In this document: piece after piece, positions 1-7,168 of the stretch
How positions within the stretch are numbered: the stretch's first letter is position 1
How the letters are laid out: each line of letters opens with the position of its first letter
DNA from: Crenotrichaceae bacterium
GTDB lineage: Bacteria; Pseudomonadota; Gammaproteobacteria; Methylococcales; DRLZ01
Assembly: GCA_011322755.1 (NCBI GenBank)
Contig: DRLZ01000163.1
Location: 1 to 8,278, forward strand
Direction of reading: 5' to 3'
Length of the DNA: 8,278 bases
Program-made: the position numbers and the translations under genes
Notes under the pieces: model-generated
The model's database searches: none
What the model was told of the DNA's origin: nothing
The model's input: the letters and a program-made list of their open reading frames with translations, nothing else

Positions 1-1827
1 CACACCTGTCAATACAAAACGCTGGTTTAGCAAAGGCATGGATGCAGTCTCAGGTTTGATTACTTCCCAGTTGATGCCTGCTTGTATCAACTGTTGAATG
101 ACTTCTCTATTATGAGCCTGCTGAAAAAAACTGACGATATGTTGTGCCACCACAGGCCCGATATCATCAATCTCTTCCAGTGTCTGTTGATCAACTTGCA
201 TTAAGGCATCTAAATCAGAAAATTGCTGGGCAAGGTGTTTTGCTGTTGTTTCGCCAACTTCGCGAATTCCCAATGCATACAGAAAACGTGAAAATGTTGT
301 CGAACGACTGTTTTCAATTGATGACAACAGATTGGCTGCCGATTGGTGTCCAAATCGAGGCAGCTCAATCAGCTGCGACAATTGCAGGCGATAAAGGTCG
401 GCACTTGTATTAATCAAGCCTGCTTCGAGCAATTGATTAACAATCTTGTCACCCAGCCCATCAATATCCATCGCTTTACGCGAAGCAAAATGTTTGATTG
501 CTTCTTTCCGTTGCGCAGGACAGTACAAACCAGCACTACAGCGAACAACAATTTGTTCCTGTTCCAGACCAGAGCCACACACTGGACATACTTCGGGTTG
601 TTTGTAGGGCATGGCTGTTTCCGGCCGTCTGTCAATCAATACCCTGACCACTTCAGGGATGACATCCCCTGCCCTGCGAATCACAACACTGTCGTCCACG
701 CGAATATCTTTTTGCCTTAACTCATGAAAATTATGTAAACTGGCATTCGTTACGACAACGCCCCCTACTGTAGTCGGGTTTAATCGGGCAACAGGTGTTA
801 ACGCACCGGTTCGTCCTACCTGAACGTCAATTGCAATGACCTGGGTGATTGCTTCTTCGGCTGGAAACTTTCGGGCGATTGCCCAGCGCGGCGCTCTGGA
901 TACAAACCCAAGTTGCCGTTGATAATCAAATCTGTTGACTTTATAAACAACGCCGTCAATATCAAAAGCCAGTTCTGGGCGCATGGTTTCCATTGTACGA
1001 TAATTATCCAAACACCCTTGCAAGCCATTGACCAATTGAATTTCCCTGCACACAGGAAAACCCCAGGCTTGCAGTTGTTGCAATAGCTCAAACTGGGTTT
1101 TTGGTAATGATTCGTCAGGAAACACACCATAGCCATAGGCATAAAACAGCAAGGGTCTTTGTGCAGTCACTCTGGAGTCGAGCTGACGTAAACTTCCTGC
1201 TGCAGCATTTCTGGGGTTGGCAAACAGTTTTTTTCCCTGTTGTTGACAACGCTGATTCAGTTCTGCAAAACCTTTCCGGGAAATATACACTTCACCACGC
1301 ACTTCAAATAATGCCGGCACTTCACGTGTTACATGCAATGGGATACATTGCATTGTACGAATATTGTCTGTAATGTCTTCCCCTCGCGACCCATCGCCTC
1401 GTGTTGCTGCCTGCTTGAGAATGCCGTTTTCATAAATCAGGCTAACGGCAAGTCCGTCCAGCTTCGGTTCGGCAACAAAATCAATGTCTGTTTGATTTAG
1501 ACGTTGTTGCGTTCGTTCAATGAATGCGCTTATTTCCTCATCTGAAAATGCGTTATCCAGAGACAGCATGGGCACTTGATGAACGACTTGAGGAAAAGAT
1601 TCAAGTGGGGCAGCGCCAATCCGGTGCGTTGGTGAATCTTTGCTCTGCAACTCAGGAAATTGTTGTTCCAGTTGCAGCAGCTCTTGCATTAACGCATCGT
1701 AGTCCGCATCTGAAATGACGGGTGCATCATACTGATAATACTGTTGGTTGTGCGCTTCTATTTGTTCCCTGAGTTGCTTGATACGCTGTAGAGCTGCGTC
1801 ACCAGTGTGTTGTGTAGAAACAGTCAC
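1..1827 (-). CDS. ligA: NAD-dependent DNA ligase LigA, 3' end beyond window
   Basis: LigA seals nicks in duplex DNA using NAD+, joining Okazaki fragments and finishing repair. The minus-strand frame is open from a GTG at 1827 to position 1, giving 609 codons without a stop; the family is about 670 residues. Visible landmarks are the adenylation motif EPKLDGLA with the nucleotidyl-accepting Lys at about residue 122, RGDG and GEDIT just after it, FANPRNAAAGSLRQLD, the later motif DGVVYKVN, four zinc-ligand cysteines at about 414, 417, 430 and 436, a helix-hairpin-helix region (about 445-590), and FVLTGV at 604-609, where the BRCT domain begins. The rest of BRCT lies outside the window. GTG is chosen because the next in-frame ATG falls near residue 47, inside the conserved Ia domain. 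The Shine-Dalgarno is poor. The gene follows zipA by 19 nt and is probably translated from the smc-zipA transcript. Identification is near certain. Confidence 0.97.
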   Translation of the reverse strand, partial: MTVSTQHTGDAALQRIKQLREQIEAHNQQYYQYDAPVISDADYDALMQELLQLEQQFPELQSKDSPTHRIGAAPLESFPQVVHQVPMLSLDNAFSDEEISAFIERTQQRLNQTDIDFVAEPKLDGLAVSLIYENGILKQAATRGDGSRGEDITDNIRTMQCIPLHVTREVPALFEVRGEVYISRKGFAELNQRCQQQGKKLFANPRNAAAGSLRQLDSRVTAQRPLLFYAYGYGVFPDESLPKTQFELLQQLQAWGFPVCREIQLVNGLQGCLDNYRTMETMRPELAFDIDGVVYKVNRFDYQRQLGFVSRAPRWAIARKFPAEEAITQVIAIDVQVGRTGALTPVARLNPTTVGGVVVTNASLHNFHELRQKDIRVDDSVVIRRAGDVIPEVVRVLIDRRPETAMPYKQPEVCPVCGSGLEQEQIVVRCSAGLYCPAQRKEAIKHFASRKAMDIDGLGDKIVNQLLEAGLINTSADLYRLQLSQLIELPRFGHQSAANLLSSIENSRSTTFSRFLYALGIREVGETTAKHLAQQFSDLDALMQVDQQTLEEIDDIGPVVAQHIVSFFQQAHNREVIQQLIQAGINWEVIKPETASMPLLNQRFVLTGV

Positions 1828-1844
1828 TCTCGAGAAAAAGCCAT
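1824..1844 (-). other. Possible six-codon mini-ORF bridging zipA and ligA
   Basis: Between the zipA stop and the ligA GTG there is an ATG followed by five codons (MAFSRE) and a TGA. The TGA overlaps the ligA start as GTGA. Such an overlap could couple ligA initiation to ribosomes terminating just upstream, which would help because ligA has no convincing Shine-Dalgarno. The mini-ORF has no obvious ribosome binding site of its own, although it starts 3 nt after the zipA stop, so re-initiation is conceivable. This is inference from sequence geometry and could be chance. Confidence 0.25.
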
Positions 1845-1846
1845 AA

Positions 1847-2800
1847 CTAGTTGAGTAACAACCAACGACGTTGTTGTTCCAGATACCGTTTAGTAATTGG
1901 CAAGCGTTTTTCATCAAGCATCTTACCGCCCAGTTCTGTAAACAGCGTATCAGCGCACACAACCATTTTATCAAAAACTTGCAGTGGATTTTCCACTGTC
2001 ATGGGCTGCATAAACAAAATAATTCCATCCGTTTCAAAACGATCCATCTGCTCAGGAAATGTTCCCGGCTCACGAATATTGGCAGCGCTGAATAGGTCCT
2101 GATTGTGCTGCTGATCACGATAGTGATAAATCTCCATGGAACCATAGTGAAGTTCTGCTTTTCTAAACGCATTATTGATTGCTTGACCTGGGTACATGGT
2201 TCCATCTTCCGCAACAAGATGCAGCAGAATAATCGATGGAGCTTTCTCACTCTCGCCCTGATCCTGGTTTGCTGCTGTGTCAGGATCAGCCAAAGGTTCC
2301 AGCAAAGAAGCATTGATTTCGAGTTCTGAATCCAGCTCTGCCTCAAACTTACTACTGAATGGTGACAGTAATTCCCCTTCGGTAAATAACCGGCCATCTT
2401 CATCATCCGGGGCTTCACTCTCATTCAGTGCTGATATCAGCTCTGCCTCTGCAGTCGACACAGATTTGTTGGCAGCTTGTGCATCCGTTTGTGATACTGT
2501 TACAGAAGAATTTTGATAATGAACGGCTTGTTTCTGTACAACTGTTTTTAGATCTTGTAGCTGCACATCAGAATCGTCCCTCTCACTCAAATCCTCATCG
2601 AAATTCAATTGATCTTCGTCACGATTGACTGTTCTCACGTATTCCATTATCTCTGAATCACTTGAACACCCGTCACCTTCTTCATGCCAGGGTTTTTTCT
2701 CTCTCGCCTGCTGGCGCCGACCGGGATCGAATAAATAAATGCCCGCCATAACCAGCAACCCGATGATTAATATAATCAGCCGAAAAACTTCTCTATCCAT
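1847..2800 (-). CDS. zipA: Cell division protein ZipA
   Basis: ZipA is an inner-membrane division protein that binds the C-terminal tail of FtsZ and tethers the Z-ring to the membrane. The 317-residue product has the expected three parts. A single N-terminal membrane segment lies at about residues 6-24 (VFRLIILIIGLLVMAGIYLF). A long low-complexity linker covers about 25-185; it is rich in Asp, Glu and Ser rather than the more usual Pro/Gln. The globular FtsZ-binding domain spans about 186-317 and carries family-like patterns HYGSMEIYHY, NIREPGTF and GIILFMQPM. The length is normal for the family. The ATG directly follows the smc TAA with no gap, and a GGTGAG Shine-Dalgarno sits inside the last smc codons four nt before it, so translational coupling is likely. 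The smc-zipA-ligA context supports the call. Confidence 0.93.
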   Translation of the reverse strand: MDREVFRLIILIIGLLVMAGIYLFDPGRRQQAREKKPWHEEGDGCSSDSEIMEYVRTVNRDEDQLNFDEDLSERDDSDVQLQDLKTVVQKQAVHYQNSSVTVSQTDAQAANKSVSTAEAELISALNESEAPDDEDGRLFTEGELLSPFSSKFEAELDSELEINASLLEPLADPDTAANQDQGESEKAPSIILLHLVAEDGTMYPGQAINNAFRKAELHYGSMEIYHYRDQQHNQDLFSAANIREPGTFPEQMDRFETDGIILFMQPMTVENPLQVFDKMVVCADTLFTELGGKMLDEKRLPITKRYLEQQRRWLLLN

Positions 2801-5800
2801 TTAACTCACCGCCATTTCAACTGCTTCATCGATATCCACTGCAACGACACGTGATACACCCGCTTCCTTCATGGTAACGCCAATCATTTGCTCGCATATC
2901 TCCATTGTTGCCTTATTGTGTGATATCGCTATAAACTGAACCGAGCTGGACATTTCTTGCAACATCGCACCAAAACGACCAACATTTGCATCATCCAGCG
3001 GTGCATCAACTTCATCTAGAAGACAAAACGGAGCTGGATTAAGTTCAAAAATAGAAAACACCAACGCAACTGCTGTCAAGGCTTTCTCACCACCAGAGAG
3101 CAAATGAATTGACGCGTTTCGCTTACCCGGCGGTTGCGCCATTATTCTAACCCCAGCTGTCAGTAAGTCAGTGTCAGTTAGATCAAGCTGAGCCCTGCCT
3201 CCACCAAACAACTTAGGAAACTTATCCTGTAGACCCTGATTTATATTATCAAATGTCTCCCTAAAACGCGCCTTGCTTTCGTTATCTATTTTGGAAATCG
3301 CCTGTTCAAGACTATTCAGAGACTCCTGCAAGTCGTCATGTTGTTGATTTAGAAAATCCAGACGTTCGGACTGCGCATTGACCTCCTCTATCGCAGCAAG
3401 ATTGACTGTTCCAAGCCTGTCGATGCGTGTTTTCAATTGTTCGGTTTCTGTTTCCCAGGTTTTTATTGCAGCGTGTTCCGGGAGTGTGGACAGAATATCT
3501 GTCGCACTCTCGTCCAATGCATCCAATTGTTCAATCACTGTCTGACGTCTGACCTGACACGCTTGCTGGCTAATACGTGCCTGTTCCAGTTTTTCCCTGG
3601 AGATATTTGCCTGCTGCTCCAGGTCACTACGCTGTGTGGTTAAATCAATGACTTTTTGCTCCAGAACTTCAAGTTGTTCGCGTCGCTCATTCAAGGCTTG
3701 CTCATGGCTGTCATTGAGTTGTTGATTATCGAGTAATTGTTGATTCAATACTTTTAATGGTTCTACAGCATCTTTGAGTGATTGCTGAAGCTGACTGATT
3801 CTTGTACTTGCCTGTTCCTGTATACGCTGGCTGCGCTGCATTTGTGTATGCGCGATCTGCTCTGTAGAATCCAGCATTTGCAATTGAGACTGGAGTTGCC
3901 GTGCTGTTTCCTGGGCATTCAGATAGGAATGACTGGTGTCCTGTGCGTGCCCCATAATGTCTTCACGGGTGGATTCAAGCTCAGCATGTTGTTTTTGCAG
4001 ATTCGATAATTCCTGAGACAATACAGCACGTGTGGATTCTTGCTGTTTTTGTGACTCGCCAATCAATTCCAGCTGTTGCTCAGTTTCTGCAAGCTCGATT
4101 TCAATCTGCTCTCCGCGTTGCTGAATATGTTCCTGACGCGCCTGTTTGCTTGCCAGTTGTGTTGTTTGCTCCAGCAATGACACAGTTAACGCCTTGTCCT
4201 CTGAACGAATACTGGTCATCTCCTGATCAATGGATCCAAGTTTTTGTTGTGTCTGCTCAATGATGTCTTCAGTCGTTTCAATCACTGTGCTCAATTCATT
4301 CAATGTCTCACGCAGCTCTTTGAGTTGTTTCTCACGAACCAGAACGCCCGATGATTTTGCGCCATTACCCGCTTGAACCAGCCACCCATGCCCTATCCAC
4401 AGACCATCAGCAGTAATCAAGGATAAATAGTTCTGCTGTGAAGATAAAACAGCCTTGGCTTCCTGTATATCGGCAACGCAATATGTTTGATTGAGCAAGG
4501 TGTCCACAGCCCAGTCTGATTTGACTTTTTGATTTAACGGGATTAAGTCTGCGAAATTCTGGTCATCTATCGATCTGGATTGTGATCTGGCAATCAGACT
4601 GAGTGGATCCGGTTGCTGCTCCGGTAATTTGTCATGTAATTGCTGGTAGTTATCAACACAGACAGCCTCCAGATAGTGCCCTAACACTGTTTCTACAGCA
4701 GTTTCCCATCCGTTCTCGACATCAATTTGGGTTGCAAGGCGGGGCGCGCGACCAAGCCCTTGCTGATCAAGCCAGTTGTCAATTGCTTGATTATCCTCAC
4801 CGGTGGCATTTTTTTGCAATGTCTCAAGTGAACTGATTTTACCTTGTGTGGTTTGTAACTGTTGTTGATACTGATGAAGATCCGTCTGCTTGTCCAACAA
4901 TTGCTTGCGCAGTTGTTGAGAATCGTTATCCAGTACAGCCAGACGTTGATGCAATGCCTGTTGTTGCTGCTCAAGTAATTCGCATTGTTCGCTAAACGTT
5001 GCAATTTCCTCACTCAAATCATTTTGTTTGGCTTGTTGATATTCATTTTTGAAAGCATCACAACGCAACACGAGTTGCTGGCGGGTTTCCTCTGCCTTCT
5101 CCAGTGTATGCTCGCAAATGGCATATTGAGATTGCTTGTCAGAAATCTGCTGGCGCACGGCTTCCCACTCGGTATTCCACTGACTTTGCGCTTGTTGTGC
5201 TGCTTCTTGGAGTTCCGATAATTCTTCAGTTAAGGCCAGATTCTCTTCCAGCTCAGCGATAAAACCAGCCCGGTCATCATGAATCTGTTGTAATTGCGAT
5301 TCATCTGTCTCCGATTCAAGTGCTGATTGTTGTTTTGATTCCAGCAATTGCTGTAACTCTTGCTGCATTTTTTCAGACGCTGATTGTGAATGTGCTATTG
5401 CCTGTTGCGTCTGTGTCACCTGCGAACTGGCTTGATAATAAGCCGCCTGGAGATCGTTTAATTCCTGTTGCGCTTGTTTATAATCAGATCTTGCAGATTC
5501 AATCGCTTGATCCAGCGCGTGTTTTTCCCACATCCGCTCATTCACTGTTGCTGCTGCAGAATCAATTAACTGCTCAAACGACTGGAATTCCTTGTCATAT
5601 TCCTGCCAGCGCATTGCCAATAATTGCTTATGCAACAGACGACTCTCATCGCGCAATGTTCTGAATTTTTCAGCTTTATCAGCCTGCCGGCGCAGATGTC
5701 CAACCTGTTTCTCGACTTCGTCGCGTAAATCAATCAAGCGTTCCAGATTCTCGCGGGTGTGACGCATGCGTATTTCGGTTTCATGTCGACGCTCCTTGTA

Positions 5801-6316
5801 TCTGGAAATACCCGCTGCTTCCTCTATAAAAACCCGCATTTCATCCGGTTTGGCTTCAATCAGGCGAGAAATTGTGCCTTGTTCAATCACCGCGTAGCTT
5901 CTTGGTCCCAGACCGGTACCCAGAAAAATATCCACAATATCCTTACGCCGACAGCGACTGCCATTGAGAAAATACAGTGATTGTCCGTCACGGCTGAGCT
6001 GCCGTTTAATCGCCAGACTCGTGTATTTTGCATACTCACCGCCAACTGCTGCATCGCTATTGTCAAACACAAGTTCAACAAATGCCATTGCCACAGGCTT
6101 TCGACTACCTGAGCCATTAAAAATCACATCTGTCATCGAACCACCACGTAGATGTTTGGCAGAACTTTCACCCATCACCCAGCGGATTGCATCAATAATA
6201 TTTGATTTTCCGCAACCATTTGGCCCGACAACACATATCAAACTGCCGGGGAGAGCAACAGTGGTTGGATCAACAAAGGATTTGAACCCGGACAAGCGGA
6301 TTTTTTCCAGGCGCAT
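2801..6316 (-). CDS. smc: Chromosome partition protein Smc
   Basis: Smc is the ATPase of the bacterial condensin, working with ScpA and ScpB to compact and segregate the chromosome. The 1171-residue product is full length. Its N-terminal head has GFKSF and the Walker A motif GPNGCGKS (31-38). Long Gln/Glu-rich coiled coils flank a hinge at about 515-665, which contains the GWETAVE and GNGAKSSG segments. The C-terminal head has the ABC signature LLSGGEK (1072-1078), Walker B CLLDE with the catalytic Glu at about 1102, the D-loop APLDD and the switch His in ISHNK (about 1133). All ATPase motifs look intact. MRLEKIRLSGFKSF is the usual family start, so the ATG at 6316 is secure, yet no Shine-Dalgarno precedes it. 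No scpA or scpB is present here. It is the first gene of the presumed smc-zipA-ligA operon. Confidence 0.98.
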   Translation of the reverse strand: MRLEKIRLSGFKSFVDPTTVALPGSLICVVGPNGCGKSNIIDAIRWVMGESSAKHLRGGSMTDVIFNGSGSRKPVAMAFVELVFDNSDAAVGGEYAKYTSLAIKRQLSRDGQSLYFLNGSRCRRKDIVDIFLGTGLGPRSYAVIEQGTISRLIEAKPDEMRVFIEEAAGISRYKERRHETEIRMRHTRENLERLIDLRDEVEKQVGHLRRQADKAEKFRTLRDESRLLHKQLLAMRWQEYDKEFQSFEQLIDSAAATVNERMWEKHALDQAIESARSDYKQAQQELNDLQAAYYQASSQVTQTQQAIAHSQSASEKMQQELQQLLESKQQSALESETDESQLQQIHDDRAGFIAELEENLALTEELSELQEAAQQAQSQWNTEWEAVRQQISDKQSQYAICEHTLEKAEETRQQLVLRCDAFKNEYQQAKQNDLSEEIATFSEQCELLEQQQQALHQRLAVLDNDSQQLRKQLLDKQTDLHQYQQQLQTTQGKISSLETLQKNATGEDNQAIDNWLDQQGLGRAPRLATQIDVENGWETAVETVLGHYLEAVCVDNYQQLHDKLPEQQPDPLSLIARSQSRSIDDQNFADLIPLNQKVKSDWAVDTLLNQTYCVADIQEAKAVLSSQQNYLSLITADGLWIGHGWLVQAGNGAKSSGVLVREKQLKELRETLNELSTVIETTEDIIEQTQQKLGSIDQEMTSIRSEDKALTVSLLEQTTQLASKQARQEHIQQRGEQIEIELAETEQQLELIGESQKQQESTRAVLSQELSNLQKQHAELESTREDIMGHAQDTSHSYLNAQETARQLQSQLQMLDSTEQIAHTQMQRSQRIQEQASTRISQLQQSLKDAVEPLKVLNQQLLDNQQLNDSHEQALNERREQLEVLEQKVIDLTTQRSDLEQQANISREKLEQARISQQACQVRRQTVIEQLDALDESATDILSTLPEHAAIKTWETETEQLKTRIDRLGTVNLAAIEEVNAQSERLDFLNQQHDDLQESLNSLEQAISKIDNESKARFRETFDNINQGLQDKFPKLFGGGRAQLDLTDTDLLTAGVRIMAQPPGKRNASIHLLSGGEKALTAVALVFSIFELNPAPFCLLDEVDAPLDDANVGRFGAMLQEMSSSVQFIAISHNKATMEICEQMIGVTMKEAGVSRVVAVDIDEAVEMAVS

Positions 6317-6361
6317 GATATGGGAGTTATTTGATCGACTGATACAATAAACACAGAAGTT

Positions 6362-6397
6362 GTGGGTTATTATATTGTATTCATATCGAAAACACTA
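6362..6397 (-). promoter_or_regulatory. Candidate smc operon promoter
   Basis: Reading the minus strand, a perfect TATAAT -10 hexamer lies at 6374-6369, about 53 nt before the smc ATG. It predicts a transcript start near 6362 and a leader of about 45 nt. No good -35 is present at the usual spacing; AGTGTT or TAGTGT are the best available. This makes it a candidate sigma-70 site supported mainly by its -10 and its position. Confidence 0.5.
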
Positions 6398-6404
6398 TTT
6401 TCAG

Positions 6405-6451
6405 ATCAATCATCGATTGTCGCATTTTAAGTCGCCTGACAGATGATTGAT
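6405..6451. repeat. 10-bp inverted repeat in the smc-queF intergenic region
   Basis: ATCAATCATC at 6405-6414 is matched by its exact reverse complement GATGATTGAT at 6442-6451, with 27 nt between. As RNA it could form a stem with a large loop in the queF leader; as DNA the arms could be a split operator for a dimeric regulator between the two divergent genes. Two GTCGC direct repeats (6419-6423 and 6431-6435) lie in the spacer. No known regulator motif is recognised. Confidence 0.45.
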
Positions 6452-6470
6452 TTCTCATGATTATTTCAAC

Positions 6471-6480
6471 ACAGCGCTGT
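6471..6480. repeat. Perfect 10-bp palindrome ACAGCGCTGT
   Basis: A self-complementary decamer lies 60 nt before the queF start and downstream of the larger inverted repeat. It could be a small operator half-site pair or chance. Nothing else in the sequence points to a function. Confidence 0.3.
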
Positions 6481-6539
6481 CCAGATAAGCATGATTAACA
6501 GACCCACTCAAACATTCAACAATCACCAAAGGCAGTAAC

Positions 6540-6929
6540 ATGAACACCGACCAACAGCAGATACTGGAATCTTTTGATAATCCCCATCCCGGGAATGATT
6601 ATACGGTTCGAATCGAAATACCCGAGTTTACCTGTCTGTGTCCAAAAACAGGTCAACCAGACTTTGCAACACTGATCCTTGAATACATTCCTGACCGACA
6701 TTGCGTTGAACTTAAATCATTGAAACTGTATGTTACGGCTTTTCGTGAACAAGGTGCTTTTCATGAGGACATCACCAATCAAATCTTGAATGATCTCGCG
6801 ACACTCTGTAAACCACGCTTTATGAGACTAACCGGACGGTTTAATGTCCGTGGCGGGATTTACACAACTGTTATTGTTAATCATAAACAAGATAGCTGGG
6901 AACCAGAAACTCTTGTACAGCTTCCCTAA
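6540..6929 (+). CDS. queF: NADPH-dependent 7-cyano-7-deazaguanine reductase QueF (short type)
   Basis: QueF reduces the nitrile of preQ0 to the aminomethyl group of preQ1 with two NADPH, in the cytoplasmic pathway to the tRNA modification queuosine. The 129-residue product is of the short, single-domain type (like Bacillus YkvM), not the roughly 280-residue tandem form of E. coli. The catalytic region is LCPKTGQPDF with the nucleophile Cys34 and the acid Asp41. The family motif ELKSLKLY is at 57-64, and the substrate-binding His-Glu pair is probably H75-E76 in FHEDIT. RLTGRFNVRGGI follows at about 96-107. All key residues are present, so it should be active. The ATG at 6540 has an AAAGGCAG ribosome binding site at suitable spacing. 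It is divergent from smc, and no other queuosine gene is in the window. I see no strong promoter and no recognisable preQ1 riboswitch upstream. Confidence 0.96.
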   Translation: MNTDQQQILESFDNPHPGNDYTVRIEIPEFTCLCPKTGQPDFATLILEYIPDRHCVELKSLKLYVTAFREQGAFHEDITNQILNDLATLCKPRFMRLTGRFNVRGGIYTTVIVNHKQDSWEPETLVQLP

Positions 6930-6940
6930 AAATCAATCGT

Positions 6941-6975
6941 TCCCCGCTATTCACAGAGCAATGCCCTGTGAGGGA
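6941..6975. terminator. Hairpin between convergent queF and gene remnant, possible weak terminator
   Basis: TCACAG (6951-6956) pairs with CTGTGA (6966-6971), and an inner GC/GC pair narrows the loop. Outer TCCC (6941-6944) can pair with GGGA (6972-6975) across a bulge. The hairpin lies just after the queF stop, in the 78-nt gap before the end of the oppositely oriented remnant. No T-run follows on the plus strand. On the minus strand a short TTTTT lies about 10 nt beyond the outer stem. A bidirectional terminator is plausible but unproven. Confidence 0.35.
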
Positions 6976-7007
6976 TTAAACAAGCTCCTGGCAGATCAAA
7001 CAACCGA

Positions 7008-7128
7008 TTAATTGCTATATTCCACATGCAAAACAGGAGCTGCGGCTGGATTTGCTTCAAATGCTACTGCTTCCCGCTTTCCAGTTCCTGTGATAATAAC
7101 CGCTAACGCATTGTTAACAGTCCAGCTT
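7008..7128 (-). pseudogene. C-terminal fragment of a secreted-type protein, truncated by an IS21-like end
   Basis: On the minus strand a frame of 39 codons plus a TAA stop (7010-7008) reads SWTVNNALAVIITGTG, then KREAVAFEA, then APVLHVEYSN at the terminus. It resembles the C-terminal edge of beta-sandwich modules in large exported proteins, where a TGxGxR stretch is followed by Ala/Ser-rich residues and a final AP-L-I/V-EY strand; this is recalled pattern similarity, not a search result. The frame meets a TGA (7133-7131) exactly where the IS21-like end begins, which explains the truncation. There is no start codon and the fragment cannot make the original protein. The rest of the gene is not in the window and may lie beyond the mobile elements or be lost. 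It is convergent with queF. Confidence 0.6.
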
Positions 7129-7155
7129 TGTCAATCAGCATTGAAAAGTTACCAG
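7107..7155 (+). repeat. Imperfect 19-bp direct repeat at the IS21 end
   Basis: CGCATTGTTAACAGTCCAG (7107-7125) and AGCATTGAAAAGTTACCAG (7137-7155) agree at 12 of 19 positions and start 30 bp apart. IS21-family ends often carry several related transposase-binding repeats. The first copy lies inside the adjoining gene fragment, outside the proposed IS boundary, so the match may instead be chance or reflect target preference. Confidence 0.25.
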
Positions 7156-7168
7156 ATAGTTTAGTAGG

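Noticed and set aside
144..720. Plus-strand open frames of 89 and 125 codons opposite ligA
   Set aside because: The minus strand here is continuous, motif-rich LigA, including the zinc-ligand cysteines. The plus-strand frames have no recognisable domains and are antisense shadows.
816..1142. Minus-strand 108-codon frame inside ligA
   Set aside because: It is out of phase with LigA, which reads through this stretch with family motifs such as DGVVYKVN.
1999..2424. Minus-strand 141-codon frame inside zipA
   Set aside because: It is an alternative frame of the ZipA C-terminal domain; the ZipA frame carries the conserved residues and this one shows none.
4900..5500. Tandem repeat in the Gln-rich smc region
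   Set aside because: The frequent CTG/TTG-like runs encode coiled-coil Gln, Glu and Leu heptads. There is no fixed repeat unit.
5964..6350. Plus-strand 128-codon frame across the smc start
   Set aside because: It is antisense to the Smc N-terminal head including Walker A, with no family resemblance.
6405..6535. preQ1 riboswitch in front of queF
   Set aside because: I looked for a compact hairpin plus A-rich tail pseudoknot near the start codon. The only strong pairing is a 10-bp stem with a 27-nt loop, which does not fit a preQ1 aptamer.
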